Assembly (NCBI GenBank): GCA_044221335.1 | Contig: JBGAPI010000015.1 | Location: forward strand, 1-64,000 | Direction: 5' to 3' | DNA: 64,000 nucleotides | DNA from: JBGAPI01 sp044221335 | GTDB taxonomy: Bacteria > Pseudomonadota > Gammaproteobacteria > Xanthomonadales > Ahniellaceae | Part shown: positions 1 through 8,759 of the stretch, one piece after another | Position numbering within the stretch: the first letter of the stretch is position 1 | How the letters are laid out: the number at the start of each line of letters is the position of its first letter | The notes under the pieces: model-generated | What the model was told of the DNA's origin: nothing | Database searches by the model: none | The model's input: the letters and a program-made list of their open reading frames with translations, nothing else | Made by a program: the position numbers and the translations under genes

Positions 1-267
1 TTGCGAGCGCAGCGAAGCAACCCAGTGTCTTCGCTTTCGTGCGTCGCAAGGCCCGCGAGCCATGGCACACCCGACGACGACGCCCGTCATTGCGGGCGCA
101 GCGAAGCAACCCAGCGCCTTGGCTTTCGTGCGTCGCAGGGCCCGCGAGCCATCGCGCAGCCCACGACGCCGCCCGTCATTGCGAGCGCAGCGAAGCAACC
201 CAGCGCCTTGGCTTTCGTGCGTCGCACGGCCCGCGAGCCATGGCGCAGCCCACGACGCCGCCCGTCA
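1..267. repeat. Three tandem 89-bp repeat units
   Basis: Three head-to-tail copies of an 89-bp unit run from 1-89, 90-178 and 179-267 with only a few differences. Each unit contains the motif TTGCGAGCGCAGCGAAGCAA followed by CCCAG and ends in CCCGTCA. The motif is one arm of the palindromic element that follows at 262-376. Open frames through this stretch are an effect of the repeat and are not counted as genes. The array may extend left beyond the window edge. Confidence 0.85.
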
Positions 268-376
268 TTGCGAGCGCAGCGAAGCAACCCAGCGCCTTTG
301 CTTCGTGATCGCGCCGGAGCCAAAGCAAAGGCGCTGGATTGCTTCGTCGTCGCTGCGCTCCGCCTCGCAATGACGG
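262..376. repeat. Palindromic intergenic element, copy 1
   Basis: The ends read CCGTCATTGCGAG and CTCGCAATGACGG and are inverted repeats. The inner parts GAAGCAACCCAGCGCCTTTG and CAAAGGCGCTGGATTGCTTC continue the arms. Related copies lie at 51728-51835 and 53395-53497. The size of about 105-115 bp, terminal inverted repeats and absence of coding capacity make it MITE-like or REP-like. No target-site duplication was established. Confidence 0.8.
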
Positions 377-400
377 GGAATGAGGGAACACTGCCTTCGC

Positions 401-449
401 TGAGCCCTGAGCCCTGAGCCCTGAGCCCTGAACCCTGAGCCCTGAGCCA
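401..449. repeat. Heptamer tandem repeat TGAGCCC
   Basis: Six complete heptamers (one is TGAACCC) and a partial seventh lie just downstream of palindromic element copy 1 and just before the 3' end of the CSLREA protein gene. The complementary heptamer GGGCTGA is repeated at 53331-53358 beside another copy of the same palindromic element. Confidence 0.85.
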
Positions 450-464
450 GGACCCAGCCCGTCC

Positions 465-2972
465 CTATTCGAACCCGTTCGAGAACACCAGGTCACCGTC
501 GACTACGGTAGTGCACGCGGAGATCTCCGAGGTCCCTCCCTGGAACGTCGCCGTGGCCGTGACCACGCTGCCGATCAGGTTGGCGCTGTCGACGTTGACG
601 GTGAAGGACTGGGCGGAGCCGTTCAGCGCCAGGCTGAAACTGCCGAGGTAGTTCTCGCCGTTGCCGCCGGCGTCGCAGATCGCCGAGGCGTACAGCGCGA
701 TCACATAGGGATCGGTCGCCGCTCCGGCCGGCACGTCGAGGCTGCCGGTCACCGTCAGCGTGGAGCCGACCTGCCGGGCGGTCGCCAGCACCGGGAAGTT
801 CTGCAGGCCGTTGGCCCCGGTGTCGGCGTCGTCGACGTCATTGGCAGTGAGGCCATCGCCGCAGCCGGTCGGCAGCGCGCACAGGTCGATCGCCTGTCCG
901 ATGGTCGCCGCGTAGTGGTTGCGTGCCAGGTCGATGCCCTGGGAAGTGTTGAAGACGACGACGCCGGCCTGATTGTTTGCGATCCGGTTCGGCGCGTCGT
1001 TGGAGCCGACGCGGACGTTGCTGCTCCCGCCACGGAACGCCAGCGCGATCACGGTGTTTCCGCGCGCCGAGTTGCCCGTGGGGTCGACTCCGATCAGGTT
1101 GCCCTCGACGATCGAACCGTCCGCCGCCGGCGTCGAGAACTCGATGCCAGTGAGGTTGCCGGAGACGGTGCCGTTCGGAGCGAGCCCGATGAAGTTGCCG
1201 GTGACCACGCTGAAGTCGGCGGCGCCGCTGGTCCCGCAGGCGACGGTGCCGGCGAATCCGAGTCCGATCCCCGTGCCTGCCCCCGTCATCGACAGTCCCT
1301 CGATCACGGTGTTCTGTGCGCAGGTCGACAGCGGATGGGGAGCGCCCGCGCCGCCGGACACTCGGACCAGGATCACGGCATTGCTCGCCGTGGCCGAGGT
1401 GTTGCGGCTGGCGCCGGGCTGGCTGTAGCCGTCGATGTGCAGGGCCTCGGTGATGTTCGGCAGATTGCTGCCGAGGGCGATGGTCTGCGCACCGCCGCCC
1501 GGCAGGTTGAACTGGATGGTGTCCGCACCGGCGGTGGCGTTCGCGACGTTGATCGCCTGGCGCAGCGTGCAGGTCGCGCCACAGACCGCACCGTCGGTGT
1601 CGGCGGTCGAGGTGACGACGAGCGGCGCGTTGCCGTCCAGCGTCGCGCAGGCGGAAAACTCCGAGGTGCTGTTGCTGGCCTGGTCGGTCGCGGTCAGGGT
1701 GATCACCGAACCGATCGGGAGTTCCCGGGTGACCGCGAGGTCGGCGCTGAAGCTCTGCGCCGTGCTCATCGTGGAGACGAACACGAAGCTGCCGAGGAAG
1801 TGTTCGCCCTCGCCGAAGCCGCCGGCGTCGCAGGCGCTGCTGGCATAGGCGGCGATCGTGTAGCTGCGCGTCGCCGGGGTGATCGGTCGGTCCAGGTTGC
1901 CGGTCACATGGATACCGGTCGCGGTGCGGCTTGCGGCGACGCTGACCGGGTGATTCTGCAGGTCGTTGCCGCCGGTGTCGCCGTCGTTGAGGTCGTTGGC
2001 CGTGTGGCCGTCGGGGCTGGTGACGGCGAACAGGTCGATGCCCGTGCCCGAAGGCGCGGCGCCGTCGTTGCCGAAGATGTCGTTGCCGAACAGCGGGTTT
2101 CCGCTGGCGGATCCGGTGACGCCGATGCCGATGGCGTTGAAGGCGATGCGGTTGGGGGCCGCGCCGCCGACGGTCACGCCCGATGCATTGATGCCGAGAT
2201 GCACGCCCTCGCCGCGGTTGCCGCGGTCGAGTCGACCGCTGGCGTCAGTGCCGATGTAGTTGCCCTGGATGACCGTGCCGCTCGCGGCGGTGTCGTTGAC
2301 CTGGATGCCGTGGCTGCCGCTCGATCCGCCGACCAGGCCGGTGCCGCTGATCAGGTTGCGCAGAGCCGGCGTACTGCCGCCGATGGTGGCTGGTGCGGCG
2401 ACCAGAAAGATGCCGTGGGAGCGGTTGCCGCCCGCCGTGATGCCGTCCGGGCGCAGTCCGATGAAGTTGCCGGTGATCACCGTGCCGGCGCTCACGCCGG
2501 GACAGCCGTTGCCGGCACTGTCGCCGCCGATGACGATGCCGTTCTGCGGGAACCCGGTGATCGACAGCCCGCGCACCGTTACCGGGACGCAGGCGGCGAT
2601 GCCGCTGGCGGTGGTTTCGGCGGCGCTGCCGTCGATCCGGATCAGGATGCGGGCATCGTCGCCCTCGTCGAGGGTGTTCGCCGCGGCGCCAGGCTGGGTG
2701 TAGCCGTCGATCGTCAGCGGCTGGGTGACGGTCGGGAGCGCCGAGGCCGCATTGATGGTGAACGGCCCGCTTCCCGGGATGTTGAACTGGATCACGTCGG
2801 CAGTGGCCGTGAGGTTGGCCGTGATGATCGCGTTGCGCAGGGAGCCGTTGCCGGTGTCGCCGGCCGTGGTGACCGTGATCGTGGCGGCGTGGGCCGACTC
2901 GGCGTGCAGCAGCACGGCGAACAGCACCCCGAGCATCGCCAGCACGAAACGACAGCGGATTGACGCAGACAT
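465..2972 (-). CDS. Secreted CSLREA-type right-handed beta-helix protein
   Basis: Encodes about 835 residues. A signal peptide ends near AESAHA. The body is an internal duplication. Each half opens with a CSLREA-like segment (ITVTTAGDTGNGSLRNAI and VVTSTADTDGAVC..CTLRQAI), then a QFN(I/L)P motif and an LTIDGYTQPGA or LHIDGYSQPGA motif, followed by N-rich beta-helix turns such as VITGNFIGL. The protein ends in DLVFSNGFE, a C-terminal style I associate with large secreted proteins of Lysobacterales. I chose ATG at 2972 because GGGGG lies 8 nt upstream; a GTG at 2981 would add three residues. Role is probably a cell-surface or secreted adhesin-like protein. No catalytic motif was seen. Confidence 0.85.
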   Translation of the reverse strand: MSASIRCRFVLAMLGVLFAVLLHAESAHAATITVTTAGDTGNGSLRNAIITANLTATADVIQFNIPGSGPFTINAASALPTVTQPLTIDGYTQPGAAANTLDEGDDARILIRIDGSAAETTASGIAACVPVTVRGLSITGFPQNGIVIGGDSAGNGCPGVSAGTVITGNFIGLRPDGITAGGNRSHGIFLVAAPATIGGSTPALRNLISGTGLVGGSSGSHGIQVNDTAASGTVIQGNYIGTDASGRLDRGNRGEGVHLGINASGVTVGGAAPNRIAFNAIGIGVTGSASGNPLFGNDIFGNDGAAPSGTGIDLFAVTSPDGHTANDLNDGDTGGNDLQNHPVSVAASRTATGIHVTGNLDRPITPATRSYTIAAYASSACDAGGFGEGEHFLGSFVFVSTMSTAQSFSADLAVTRELPIGSVITLTATDQASNSTSEFSACATLDGNAPLVVTSTADTDGAVCGATCTLRQAINVANATAGADTIQFNLPGGGAQTIALGSNLPNITEALHIDGYSQPGASRNTSATASNAVILVRVSGGAGAPHPLSTCAQNTVIEGLSMTGAGTGIGLGFAGTVACGTSGAADFSVVTGNFIGLAPNGTVSGNLTGIEFSTPAADGSIVEGNLIGVDPTGNSARGNTVIALAFRGGSSNVRVGSNDAPNRIANNQAGVVVFNTSQGIDLARNHYAATIGQAIDLCALPTGCGDGLTANDVDDADTGANGLQNFPVLATARQVGSTLTVTGSLDVPAGAATDPYVIALYASAICDAGGNGENYLGSFSLALNGSAQSFTVNVDSANLIGSVVTATATFQGGTSEISACTTVVDGDLVFSNGFE

Positions 2973-3169
2973 CTGAGGCACCCCCGACTGGACTGGCGGC
3001 TACTGTGAATGATTCTCCATCCATCGCATCAGCGGCATTGGTGGGGGGGTGCACCCAACGAAAGTCAGGGGGCGGATTCCGGTGCCGGGCCTCCCGCCTT
3101 CGCGGCCGTGGCCACGCTCCAGCCGGGCATCGAACCGGCCCCGACCGGCCGCCCTTCGCGCCCTGCCGT

Positions 3170-3175
3170 TACACT
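3170..3175 (+). promoter_or_regulatory. Candidate -10 box upstream of lolC
   Basis: TACACT lies 34 nt before the lolC/E ATG in the 237-bp gap between the CSLREA gene and lolC. No convincing -35 was found. Nothing else recognisable is in this gap. Confidence 0.3.
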
Positions 3176-3209
3176 GCGCCGCCTACCCCTCTCCGCTTGA
3201 TCGCGCCTC

Positions 3210-4454
3210 ATGTTCCATCCCCTGCCGCTCGCCATCGGACTGCGCTACACGCGCGCCAAGCGGCGCAACCACTTCATTTCCTTCATTTCTCTGGTCTCGA
3301 TGGCGGGGATCGCGCTCGGGGTGGCGGCGCTGATCACCGTGATCTCCGTGATGAACGGCTTCGAACAGGAATTGCGCACCCGCATCCTCGGCATGGTCGC
3401 GCACGCCACCGTGCTCGGCGCGGAGGACGACCTCTCCGACTGGCCGCGCGCCGTGTCGACCGCGAAAACCCTGCCGCACGTGCTCGGCGCCGCCCCCTTC
3501 ATCGAGCGCGAAGGCATGCTGCAGGGCGCACGGATCTCCGGCGGCTTCCTGCGCGGCGTGCTGCCCGAGATGGAGCCGACGGTCTCCGAGGTCTCCGACA
3601 AGATGGTCGAGGGGCGCTTCGACACGCTTGCGCCCGGCAGCTACAACATCGTCCTGGGCAAGGAACTGGCGCTGTGGCTCGGCGTCGGCGTGGGCGATGC
3701 CGTGCTGGTCACCGTGCCGAGCCTGCGCAGCACCCCGGCCGGCACCCTGCCCACCATGCGCCGCTTCACCGTCACCGGCATCTTCGAGGTCGGCTACCAG
3801 GACTTCGACCGCGGCTACGCGCTGGTCCACCTCGCCGACGCGCAGAAGCTGCTCCGGATGGGCGACGACGTCTCCGGCGTGCGGCTGAAGCTCGACGACA
3901 TGTTCCTCGCCTACCAGGTCTCGCGCGATCTCGCCGACCACCTCGGCGGCTTCTACCGGGTGCGCGACTGGGCCTCGGAACGCTCGAACTTCTTCCGCGC
4001 GGTGGCGACCGAGAAGTCGGTGATGTTCATCATCCTGTCGCTGATCGTCGCGGTCGCGGCGTTCAACCTGGTGTCGTCGCTGGTGATGCTGGTCACCGAC
4101 AAGCAGGCCGACATCGCGATCCTGCGCACCCTGGGTCTGGCGCCGCGCGACGTGATGGGCGTGTTCATGGTGCAGGGCCTGATCGTGGGCCTGGTCGGCA
4201 TCGTCGTCGGCACCGTCGGCGGCATCCTGCTCGCGGCCAACGTCACCCACGTGATGCGCTTCATCGAACACAGTTTCGGCTTCCAGCTGATGCCGGCCGA
4301 TATCTACTACATCAGCGACCTGCCTTCCGACCTGCACGTCAACGACGTGGTGGCGATCGTCGGGCTCGCGATCGCCTGCTGCGCGCTGGCGACGATCTAC
4401 CCGGCCTGGCGGGCGGCGCGGACGCCGCCGGCGGAGGCGTTGCGCTATGAGTGA
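3210..4454 (+). CDS. lolC: Lipoprotein-releasing ABC transporter permease LolC/LolE
   Basis: Inner-membrane permease of the Lol system, which extracts outer-membrane lipoproteins and passes them to LolA. At 414 residues it has the family length. It starts MFHPLPLAIGLRYTRAKRR, has one transmembrane helix at about 22-47, a large periplasmic MacB-like domain, and three C-terminal helices of the FtsX domain (about 270-295, 315-342, 378-404). The gene overlaps lolD by 8 bp. Only one permease gene is visible here, so it could be LolC, LolE or a single LolF-type permease; a second permease could lie elsewhere. Confidence 0.93.
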   Translation: MFHPLPLAIGLRYTRAKRRNHFISFISLVSMAGIALGVAALITVISVMNGFEQELRTRILGMVAHATVLGAEDDLSDWPRAVSTAKTLPHVLGAAPFIEREGMLQGARISGGFLRGVLPEMEPTVSEVSDKMVEGRFDTLAPGSYNIVLGKELALWLGVGVGDAVLVTVPSLRSTPAGTLPTMRRFTVTGIFEVGYQDFDRGYALVHLADAQKLLRMGDDVSGVRLKLDDMFLAYQVSRDLADHLGGFYRVRDWASERSNFFRAVATEKSVMFIILSLIVAVAAFNLVSSLVMLVTDKQADIAILRTLGLAPRDVMGVFMVQGLIVGLVGIVVGTVGGILLAANVTHVMRFIEHSFGFQLMPADIYYISDLPSDLHVNDVVAIVGLAIACCALATIYPAWRAARTPPAEALRYE

Positions 4455-5199
4455 CCCTTCGAAGGGTGCGTCCTCGACGCACGCGACGGTCGAGGCCGGA
4501 ATGTCCGGGACGCACCCTCCGCGGGAGATCGTGCTGTCGTGCCGCGGCCTCGCCAAGACCTACGACGAGGCCGCGGTGCGCACCGAGGTGCTGGGCGACG
4601 TCGACCTCGAGGTCGCGCGCGGCGAGTCGGTCGCGATCATGGGCGCGTCGGGAGCCGGCAAGAGCACCCTGCTGCACCTGCTCGGCGGCCTCGACGTGCC
4701 GAGCCGCGGCGAGATCACGGTGGCGGGGCAGCGGATGTCGACGCTGTCCGACCGCGCCCGCGGCGAACTGCGCAACCGCGCGCTCGGCTTCATCTACCAG
4801 TTCCATCACCTCCTGCCGGAGTTCACCGCGCTGGAGAACGTCGCGATGCCGCTGCTGATCCGCGGCGAGCCGGTGCGGGAGGCGGAGCGCAAGGCGAGCG
4901 CCCTGCTGGAGCGCGTCGGCCTCGCGCAGCGCCTGGCGCACAAGCCCGGCGAGCTGTCCGGCGGCGAACGCCAGCGGGCGGCGGTCGCTCGTGCGCTGGT
5001 GACGAAGCCGGCCTGCGTGCTCGGCGACGAGCCGACCGGCAATCTCGACAGCGGCAACGCCGCCAACGTGCTCTCGCTGATGCTGGAGCTCAATCGCGAG
5101 ACCGGCACCGCGCTGGTGCTGGTGACCCACGACGCCACCCTCGCCCGCCGCGCCGATCGGCTGCTGACGCTGCGCGACGGGCGGCTGGTCGCCGACTAG
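4447..5199 (+). CDS. lolD: Lipoprotein-releasing ABC transporter ATPase LolD
   Basis: ATPase of the Lol complex, 250 residues. Walker A is GASGAGKS at 66-73, the signature is LSGGERQRAAVARAL and Walker B is CVLGDEPTGNLDS. The ATG at 4447 overlaps the lolC stop, suggesting translational coupling. Compared with E. coli LolD there are about 25 extra residues before IVLSCRGLAKTY. They are encoded by an inverted repeat (4464-4473 with 4508-4517). An internal ATG at 4501, with GAGG 5 nt upstream, would remove most of the extension. Confidence 0.93.
   Translation: MSDPSKGASSTHATVEAGMSGTHPPREIVLSCRGLAKTYDEAAVRTEVLGDVDLEVARGESVAIMGASGAGKSTLLHLLGGLDVPSRGEITVAGQRMSTLSDRARGELRNRALGFIYQFHHLLPEFTALENVAMPLLIRGEPVREAERKASALLERVGLAQRLAHKPGELSGGERQRAAVARALVTKPACVLGDEPTGNLDSGNAANVLSLMLELNRETGTALVLVTHDATLARRADRLLTLRDGRLVAD
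4464..4517. repeat. Inverted repeat inside the lolD 5' end
   Basis: Perfect 10-bp arms GGGTGCGTCC (4464-4473) and GGACGCACCC (4508-4517) are separated by 34 nt. The element is in frame and codes for residues absent from typical LolD, so it looks like a REP-like palindrome captured within or just before the coding sequence. Confidence 0.65.
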
Positions 5200-5223
5200 C
5201 CGCACCATCGACCCGGAGCACGG

Positions 5224-7506
5224 ATGCTCCTCCCCGCCCTTGCCATCCTCGCCGGAGCCCTTGCCCTGCTGCCTTGTGCGGTGCTGCCGGATCCGCGCCT
5301 CGCCCTGCTCGCCGCCCTCGTCGCGCTCCTGCTGAGGCGCCTCCTGCCGGCATCGACGGCGGCTCTCGTCGCTCTCGCGCTCGTGATGTTCGCGTGGGGC
5401 GACTGGCGCGTCACCGCGGAGCTGGGTGATCGACTGCCGGCGGCGCTCGAGGGCCTCGACCTGACCGTCCACGGCGAGGTGCTCGGCCTGCCCCGCGCCG
5501 GCCTGGAATCGACCCGCTTCGACTTCCGCATCGACGCCGCGCGGGGCCCGGACGGCGCGCCCCTGCCGTGGCGCGGCAGCGTGCGGCTGTCCGACTTCGG
5601 GAACGATCCCACCTGGCCGCCGGGCAGTATCGCGGACCTCGTCGTTCGCCTGCGCCGTCCGCGCGGCACGCTCGATCCCGGCAGCTTCGACTTCGAGGCG
5701 CACGCGCTCGCGCAGCGCATCGCGGCGCTCGGCAGCGTGCGACGCGTGATCGCGCGGGACGCCACGCCGCGCGGCATCGACGCGCTGCGCTACGGCTTCT
5801 CCGAATGGCTGACGCGCGATGGCGCCGACGAGGAACGCCCGGCCCGCGCCCTGCTCGGCGCGCTCGCGATCGGCGACCAGGGCGCGATCGCGGCCGACGA
5901 CTGGGAGCGCTTCCGCGTGACCGGTACCGCGCACCTCGTCGCGATCTCCGGCTTCCATATCGGCATGGTCGCCGGGCTCGGCGTGCTGCTGATGCGACGC
6001 GGCTACCGTGTCCTGACGCGCGTGGCGCTCGTCCTGCCGAGACGCCAGGCGGAAGCCGCGGCGGCGCTGGCGGTCGCGCTCGGCTACGCCGGACTCGCGG
6101 GCTGGTCGCTGCCGGTGGCGCGCACGGTGACGATGATCGGGGTGCTGGCGCTGTCTCGACTCCTGCGTCGTCACGTCGCAGTCGCCGAGAGCCTCGCGCT
6201 GGCGCTGGCGGTGGTGCTGCTCGGTGACCCGCTCGCGGTGCTGGCGCCGGGCTTCTGGCTGTCCTTCCTCGGTGTCGGCTGGCTGCTGTTCTGCTTCTCC
6301 GATCGCTGGCGCGAGGAGTCCGCGCTCGCCAGCTACGGCCGCGCGCAGTGGGTCAGCAGCGTGGGCTTGGCACCGGTCGCGGCCGCGTGGTTCAACCAGG
6401 CGACCTGGGTGGGGCCGTTCGCGAACCTGGTCGCGATCCCGCTGATCAGCCTGGCCCTCGCGCCGCTGTCGATCGCGCTGTTCGCGCTTTGGGCGCTGTC
6501 ACCGACCCTGGCATCGATGCTGCTGCCACTCGCGACGGGGCTGGCGAAGCTGGTGCTGGCGCTGCTGGCGGTGATGGCGTCCTGGCCGCTGGCGGCGACC
6601 ACCCTGGCCGCGCCTTCCCCGGCGATCGTCGCGCTCGCGCTGCTCGGCGCCTTCGTCCTGCTGCTGCCGCGCGCGGTGCCGGGCCGCGCGCTCGGCCTCG
6701 TGCTGTTCCTGCCCCTGTTCTTCCCCGCAACGCCGCCGATCCCGGCGGGCGAGCTGCAGGTCGCGGTGATCGACGTCGGCCAGGGCCTAGCGGTGCTGCT
6801 GCGCACGTCGACGCACGCGCTGCTGTACGACACCGGCCCGTCCTTTCCCGGCGGGCTCGACTTCGGCGAGGCGACGGTGGTGCCGACGGCGCGCGCGCTG
6901 GGCGTGGCGCGCCTCGACCGCCTCGTGCTGTCCCACGGCGACCGCGACCACGCCGGCGGCGCCGCCAGCGTGATCGTCGCGCTGGGTCCGGCATCGACCG
7001 TTCAGGGCGGCGGAAAGTCGCCCTATCCGCGCTGCATCGCCGGCGAGCGCTGGACCTGGGACGGCGTCGACTTCGAGTTCCTGCACCCGCCCGAGCACTT
7101 CCCCGACCTCCGCAACGACACCTCCTGCATCCTGCGCGCCGCCGTCGGCGCGCACGCCGTGCTGTTGCCGGGCGATGCGTCGGCGCTGATCGAAGCGCGA
7201 CTGCTGCGCGAACGGCCGCAGTCGCTGCGTGCCGATCTGCTGATCGCTCCGCACCACGGCAGCCGCAGCGCATCGTCCGCAGAATTCCTCGACGCGGTCG
7301 CACCGCGCTACGTCGCGATCTCCGCGGGCTACCGCAATCGATTCAAGCATCCGGCCGATGAGGTCGTCGCCCGCTACCGCGAGCGCGGCATCGTTGCGGT
7401 GTCGACCGTCGAGGGTGGGATGACGTCGTTCGCGCTGTCGGCGGAGGATGTCGCCCTCCGCGGACAATGGCGCCGCGATCAGCCGCGATTCTGGACCGAG
7501 CCCTGA
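5224..7506 (+). CDS. comEC: ComEC/Rec2 DNA-uptake channel protein
   Basis: Inner-membrane protein thought to carry single-stranded DNA into the cytoplasm during natural transformation. At 760 residues it is of usual length. It has N-terminal hydrophobic helices, a DUF4131-like region, the Competence domain (about 200-460, with HLVAISGFHIGMVAGL), and a C-terminal metallo-beta-lactamase-like domain with H571-G-D-R-D-H and APHHGS motifs. It follows lolD after 24 bp. With the type IV pilus genes in this window it supports competence, although other competence genes are not visible here. Confidence 0.93.
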   Translation: MLLPALAILAGALALLPCAVLPDPRLALLAALVALLLRRLLPASTAALVALALVMFAWGDWRVTAELGDRLPAALEGLDLTVHGEVLGLPRAGLESTRFDFRIDAARGPDGAPLPWRGSVRLSDFGNDPTWPPGSIADLVVRLRRPRGTLDPGSFDFEAHALAQRIAALGSVRRVIARDATPRGIDALRYGFSEWLTRDGADEERPARALLGALAIGDQGAIAADDWERFRVTGTAHLVAISGFHIGMVAGLGVLLMRRGYRVLTRVALVLPRRQAEAAAALAVALGYAGLAGWSLPVARTVTMIGVLALSRLLRRHVAVAESLALALAVVLLGDPLAVLAPGFWLSFLGVGWLLFCFSDRWREESALASYGRAQWVSSVGLAPVAAAWFNQATWVGPFANLVAIPLISLALAPLSIALFALWALSPTLASMLLPLATGLAKLVLALLAVMASWPLAATTLAAPSPAIVALALLGAFVLLLPRAVPGRALGLVLFLPLFFPATPPIPAGELQVAVIDVGQGLAVLLRTSTHALLYDTGPSFPGGLDFGEATVVPTARALGVARLDRLVLSHGDRDHAGGAASVIVALGPASTVQGGGKSPYPRCIAGERWTWDGVDFEFLHPPEHFPDLRNDTSCILRAAVGAHAVLLPGDASALIEARLLRERPQSLRADLLIAPHHGSRSASSAEFLDAVAPRYVAISAGYRNRFKHPADEVVARYRERGIVAVSTVEGGMTSFALSAEDVALRGQWRRDQPRFWTEP

Positions 7507-7555
7507 GACCCGCGCGACGGGCGGCCGCCACGATCCGGGACCGCCGGCAGGCGCC

Positions 7556-8653
7556 TCAGTACACCGGCCCCGGCGGTTCCGGGTCGTCGTCCTGCCACTC
7601 CCGCGGAGGCTCGGTCGCGATTCCGGCGCGCCGGAGTTCGGACGCCATGTAGTCGAGCTCGCTCTTCGCGCGCAGACGGCGCTCGATCGCCCCACCGGCT
7701 TCTGCCGGACTGTTCCGGAGCGTCGGCGCCAGTGCGCTGTAGCGAGTGGCGAGGTAGCGCATGCCCCGCGCCGAGGCCGCCAGCCGTTCGGACTCCGCCG
7801 GCGCGATGGCCCAGCGTTTGCGGATCGCCAGGCCGACTCTCCAGCTGATCAGGGAGGACTCGCGCGCCATCATCATCGTCGCCACCGCGGTGCAGTCGGC
7901 AGCCAGTGTCGGGTCGCCCGGGCCCGCGACCGGCGGCCTGCAGGCGTCGCCAAGCGGCTGAAAGGAAGGGATTTCCACGGTGTCCGTGGCACCGATCGCC
8001 ACCATCAACCGGTTGCCCGCTTCGTCCCGTGCGTCCGGCTCGCCCATCGCGCGATCGAACAGTGGCGCGGGAAGGCTCATCAACGCGCGCATCAAGCGCT
8101 GGTCGACCGTCCAGAGGTAGTCGTCGTAGACCTTGGCCCGGGCCGCATTCGACAGCGCCGCGACGACACCCGCCTCGTCGTTCCGCCGGCGCGCGTCGGC
8201 CAGGGCCAGTGTCCAGGGATAGGCGTTGCCGGGATCGGCATCGATCAGGCGCTGGATCGTCGCGCCCGGGTCGCAGGGCGCGTCACCCGACCCACACCCG
8301 ATCGCGATCGCGGCCCAGGCGACCAAGGGATCGTGCGGCGCCAGCGCCTCGGCATGCCGCAGCAGTTCCGCCGGCGACGGCAGCGCCGAATCGCTGCTCG
8401 ATCGCCGGTCGCGTTGCCAGGACCGCAGCAGCAACGCCGCAGCGAACGCATCGCCGGGCGCATCCCGCTCCACCAGGGCGTGCACGGAGGCGACGCGCGC
8501 CCGGTCGAAGCCGCCGTCCGGATCCAGGATCGATTCGACGGACGTCGCGCGCGGCGTCTCGGCCCCGGCAGCGACCAAGCCCCCGAGCAGCATCAGCGCG
8601 AGCAGGGGGCGCGAGGAATGCGCGATGGGTCGGGACGGGTGAGACGTCGGCAT
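7556..8653 (-). CDS. Exported protein of unknown function, paralogue A
   Basis: 365 residues with an N-terminal hydrophobic stretch (PLLALMLLGGLVAAGAETP) consistent with a signal peptide. The rest is alpha-helical and alanine-rich with no recognised domain. It shares a clear pattern with the next gene: DPGDAF or APGDAF, LAPHDPLVAWA, DADPGNAYPWTLALADARRRND, SNAARAKVYDDYLW and a C-terminal SELxRxG(I/L). Several cysteines are conserved between the pair. The two genes probably arose by tandem duplication and are 106 bp apart. I cannot assign a function. Confidence 0.75.
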   Translation of the reverse strand: MPTSHPSRPIAHSSRPLLALMLLGGLVAAGAETPRATSVESILDPDGGFDRARVASVHALVERDAPGDAFAAALLLRSWQRDRRSSSDSALPSPAELLRHAEALAPHDPLVAWAAIAIGCGSGDAPCDPGATIQRLIDADPGNAYPWTLALADARRRNDEAGVVAALSNAARAKVYDDYLWTVDQRLMRALMSLPAPLFDRAMGEPDARDEAGNRLMVAIGATDTVEIPSFQPLGDACRPPVAGPGDPTLAADCTAVATMMMARESSLISWRVGLAIRKRWAIAPAESERLAASARGMRYLATRYSALAPTLRNSPAEAGGAIERRLRAKSELDYMASELRRAGIATEPPREWQDDDPEPPGPVY

Positions 8654-8759
8654 GGCTGCGAACGCTGCAGGGTCGACGACGCGCGGTCAAGCGTCGACAG
8701 GGTTCCCCAGAGAGGATGTCGCATGGAGCCAGCGGACCGGGCCGACGCGGGTTCGTTCG

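Noticed and set aside
1..376. Possible CRISPR array
   Set aside because: The 89-bp units are contiguous with no unique spacers, and no cas genes are present.
1..417. Open frames across the left-hand repeat (up to 138 codons)
   Set aside because: They translate the repeat in several frames at once, with no start signal or known protein features.
915..2963. A 682-codon plus-strand frame
   Set aside because: It is the antisense of the CSLREA gene and has no signal peptide or domain.
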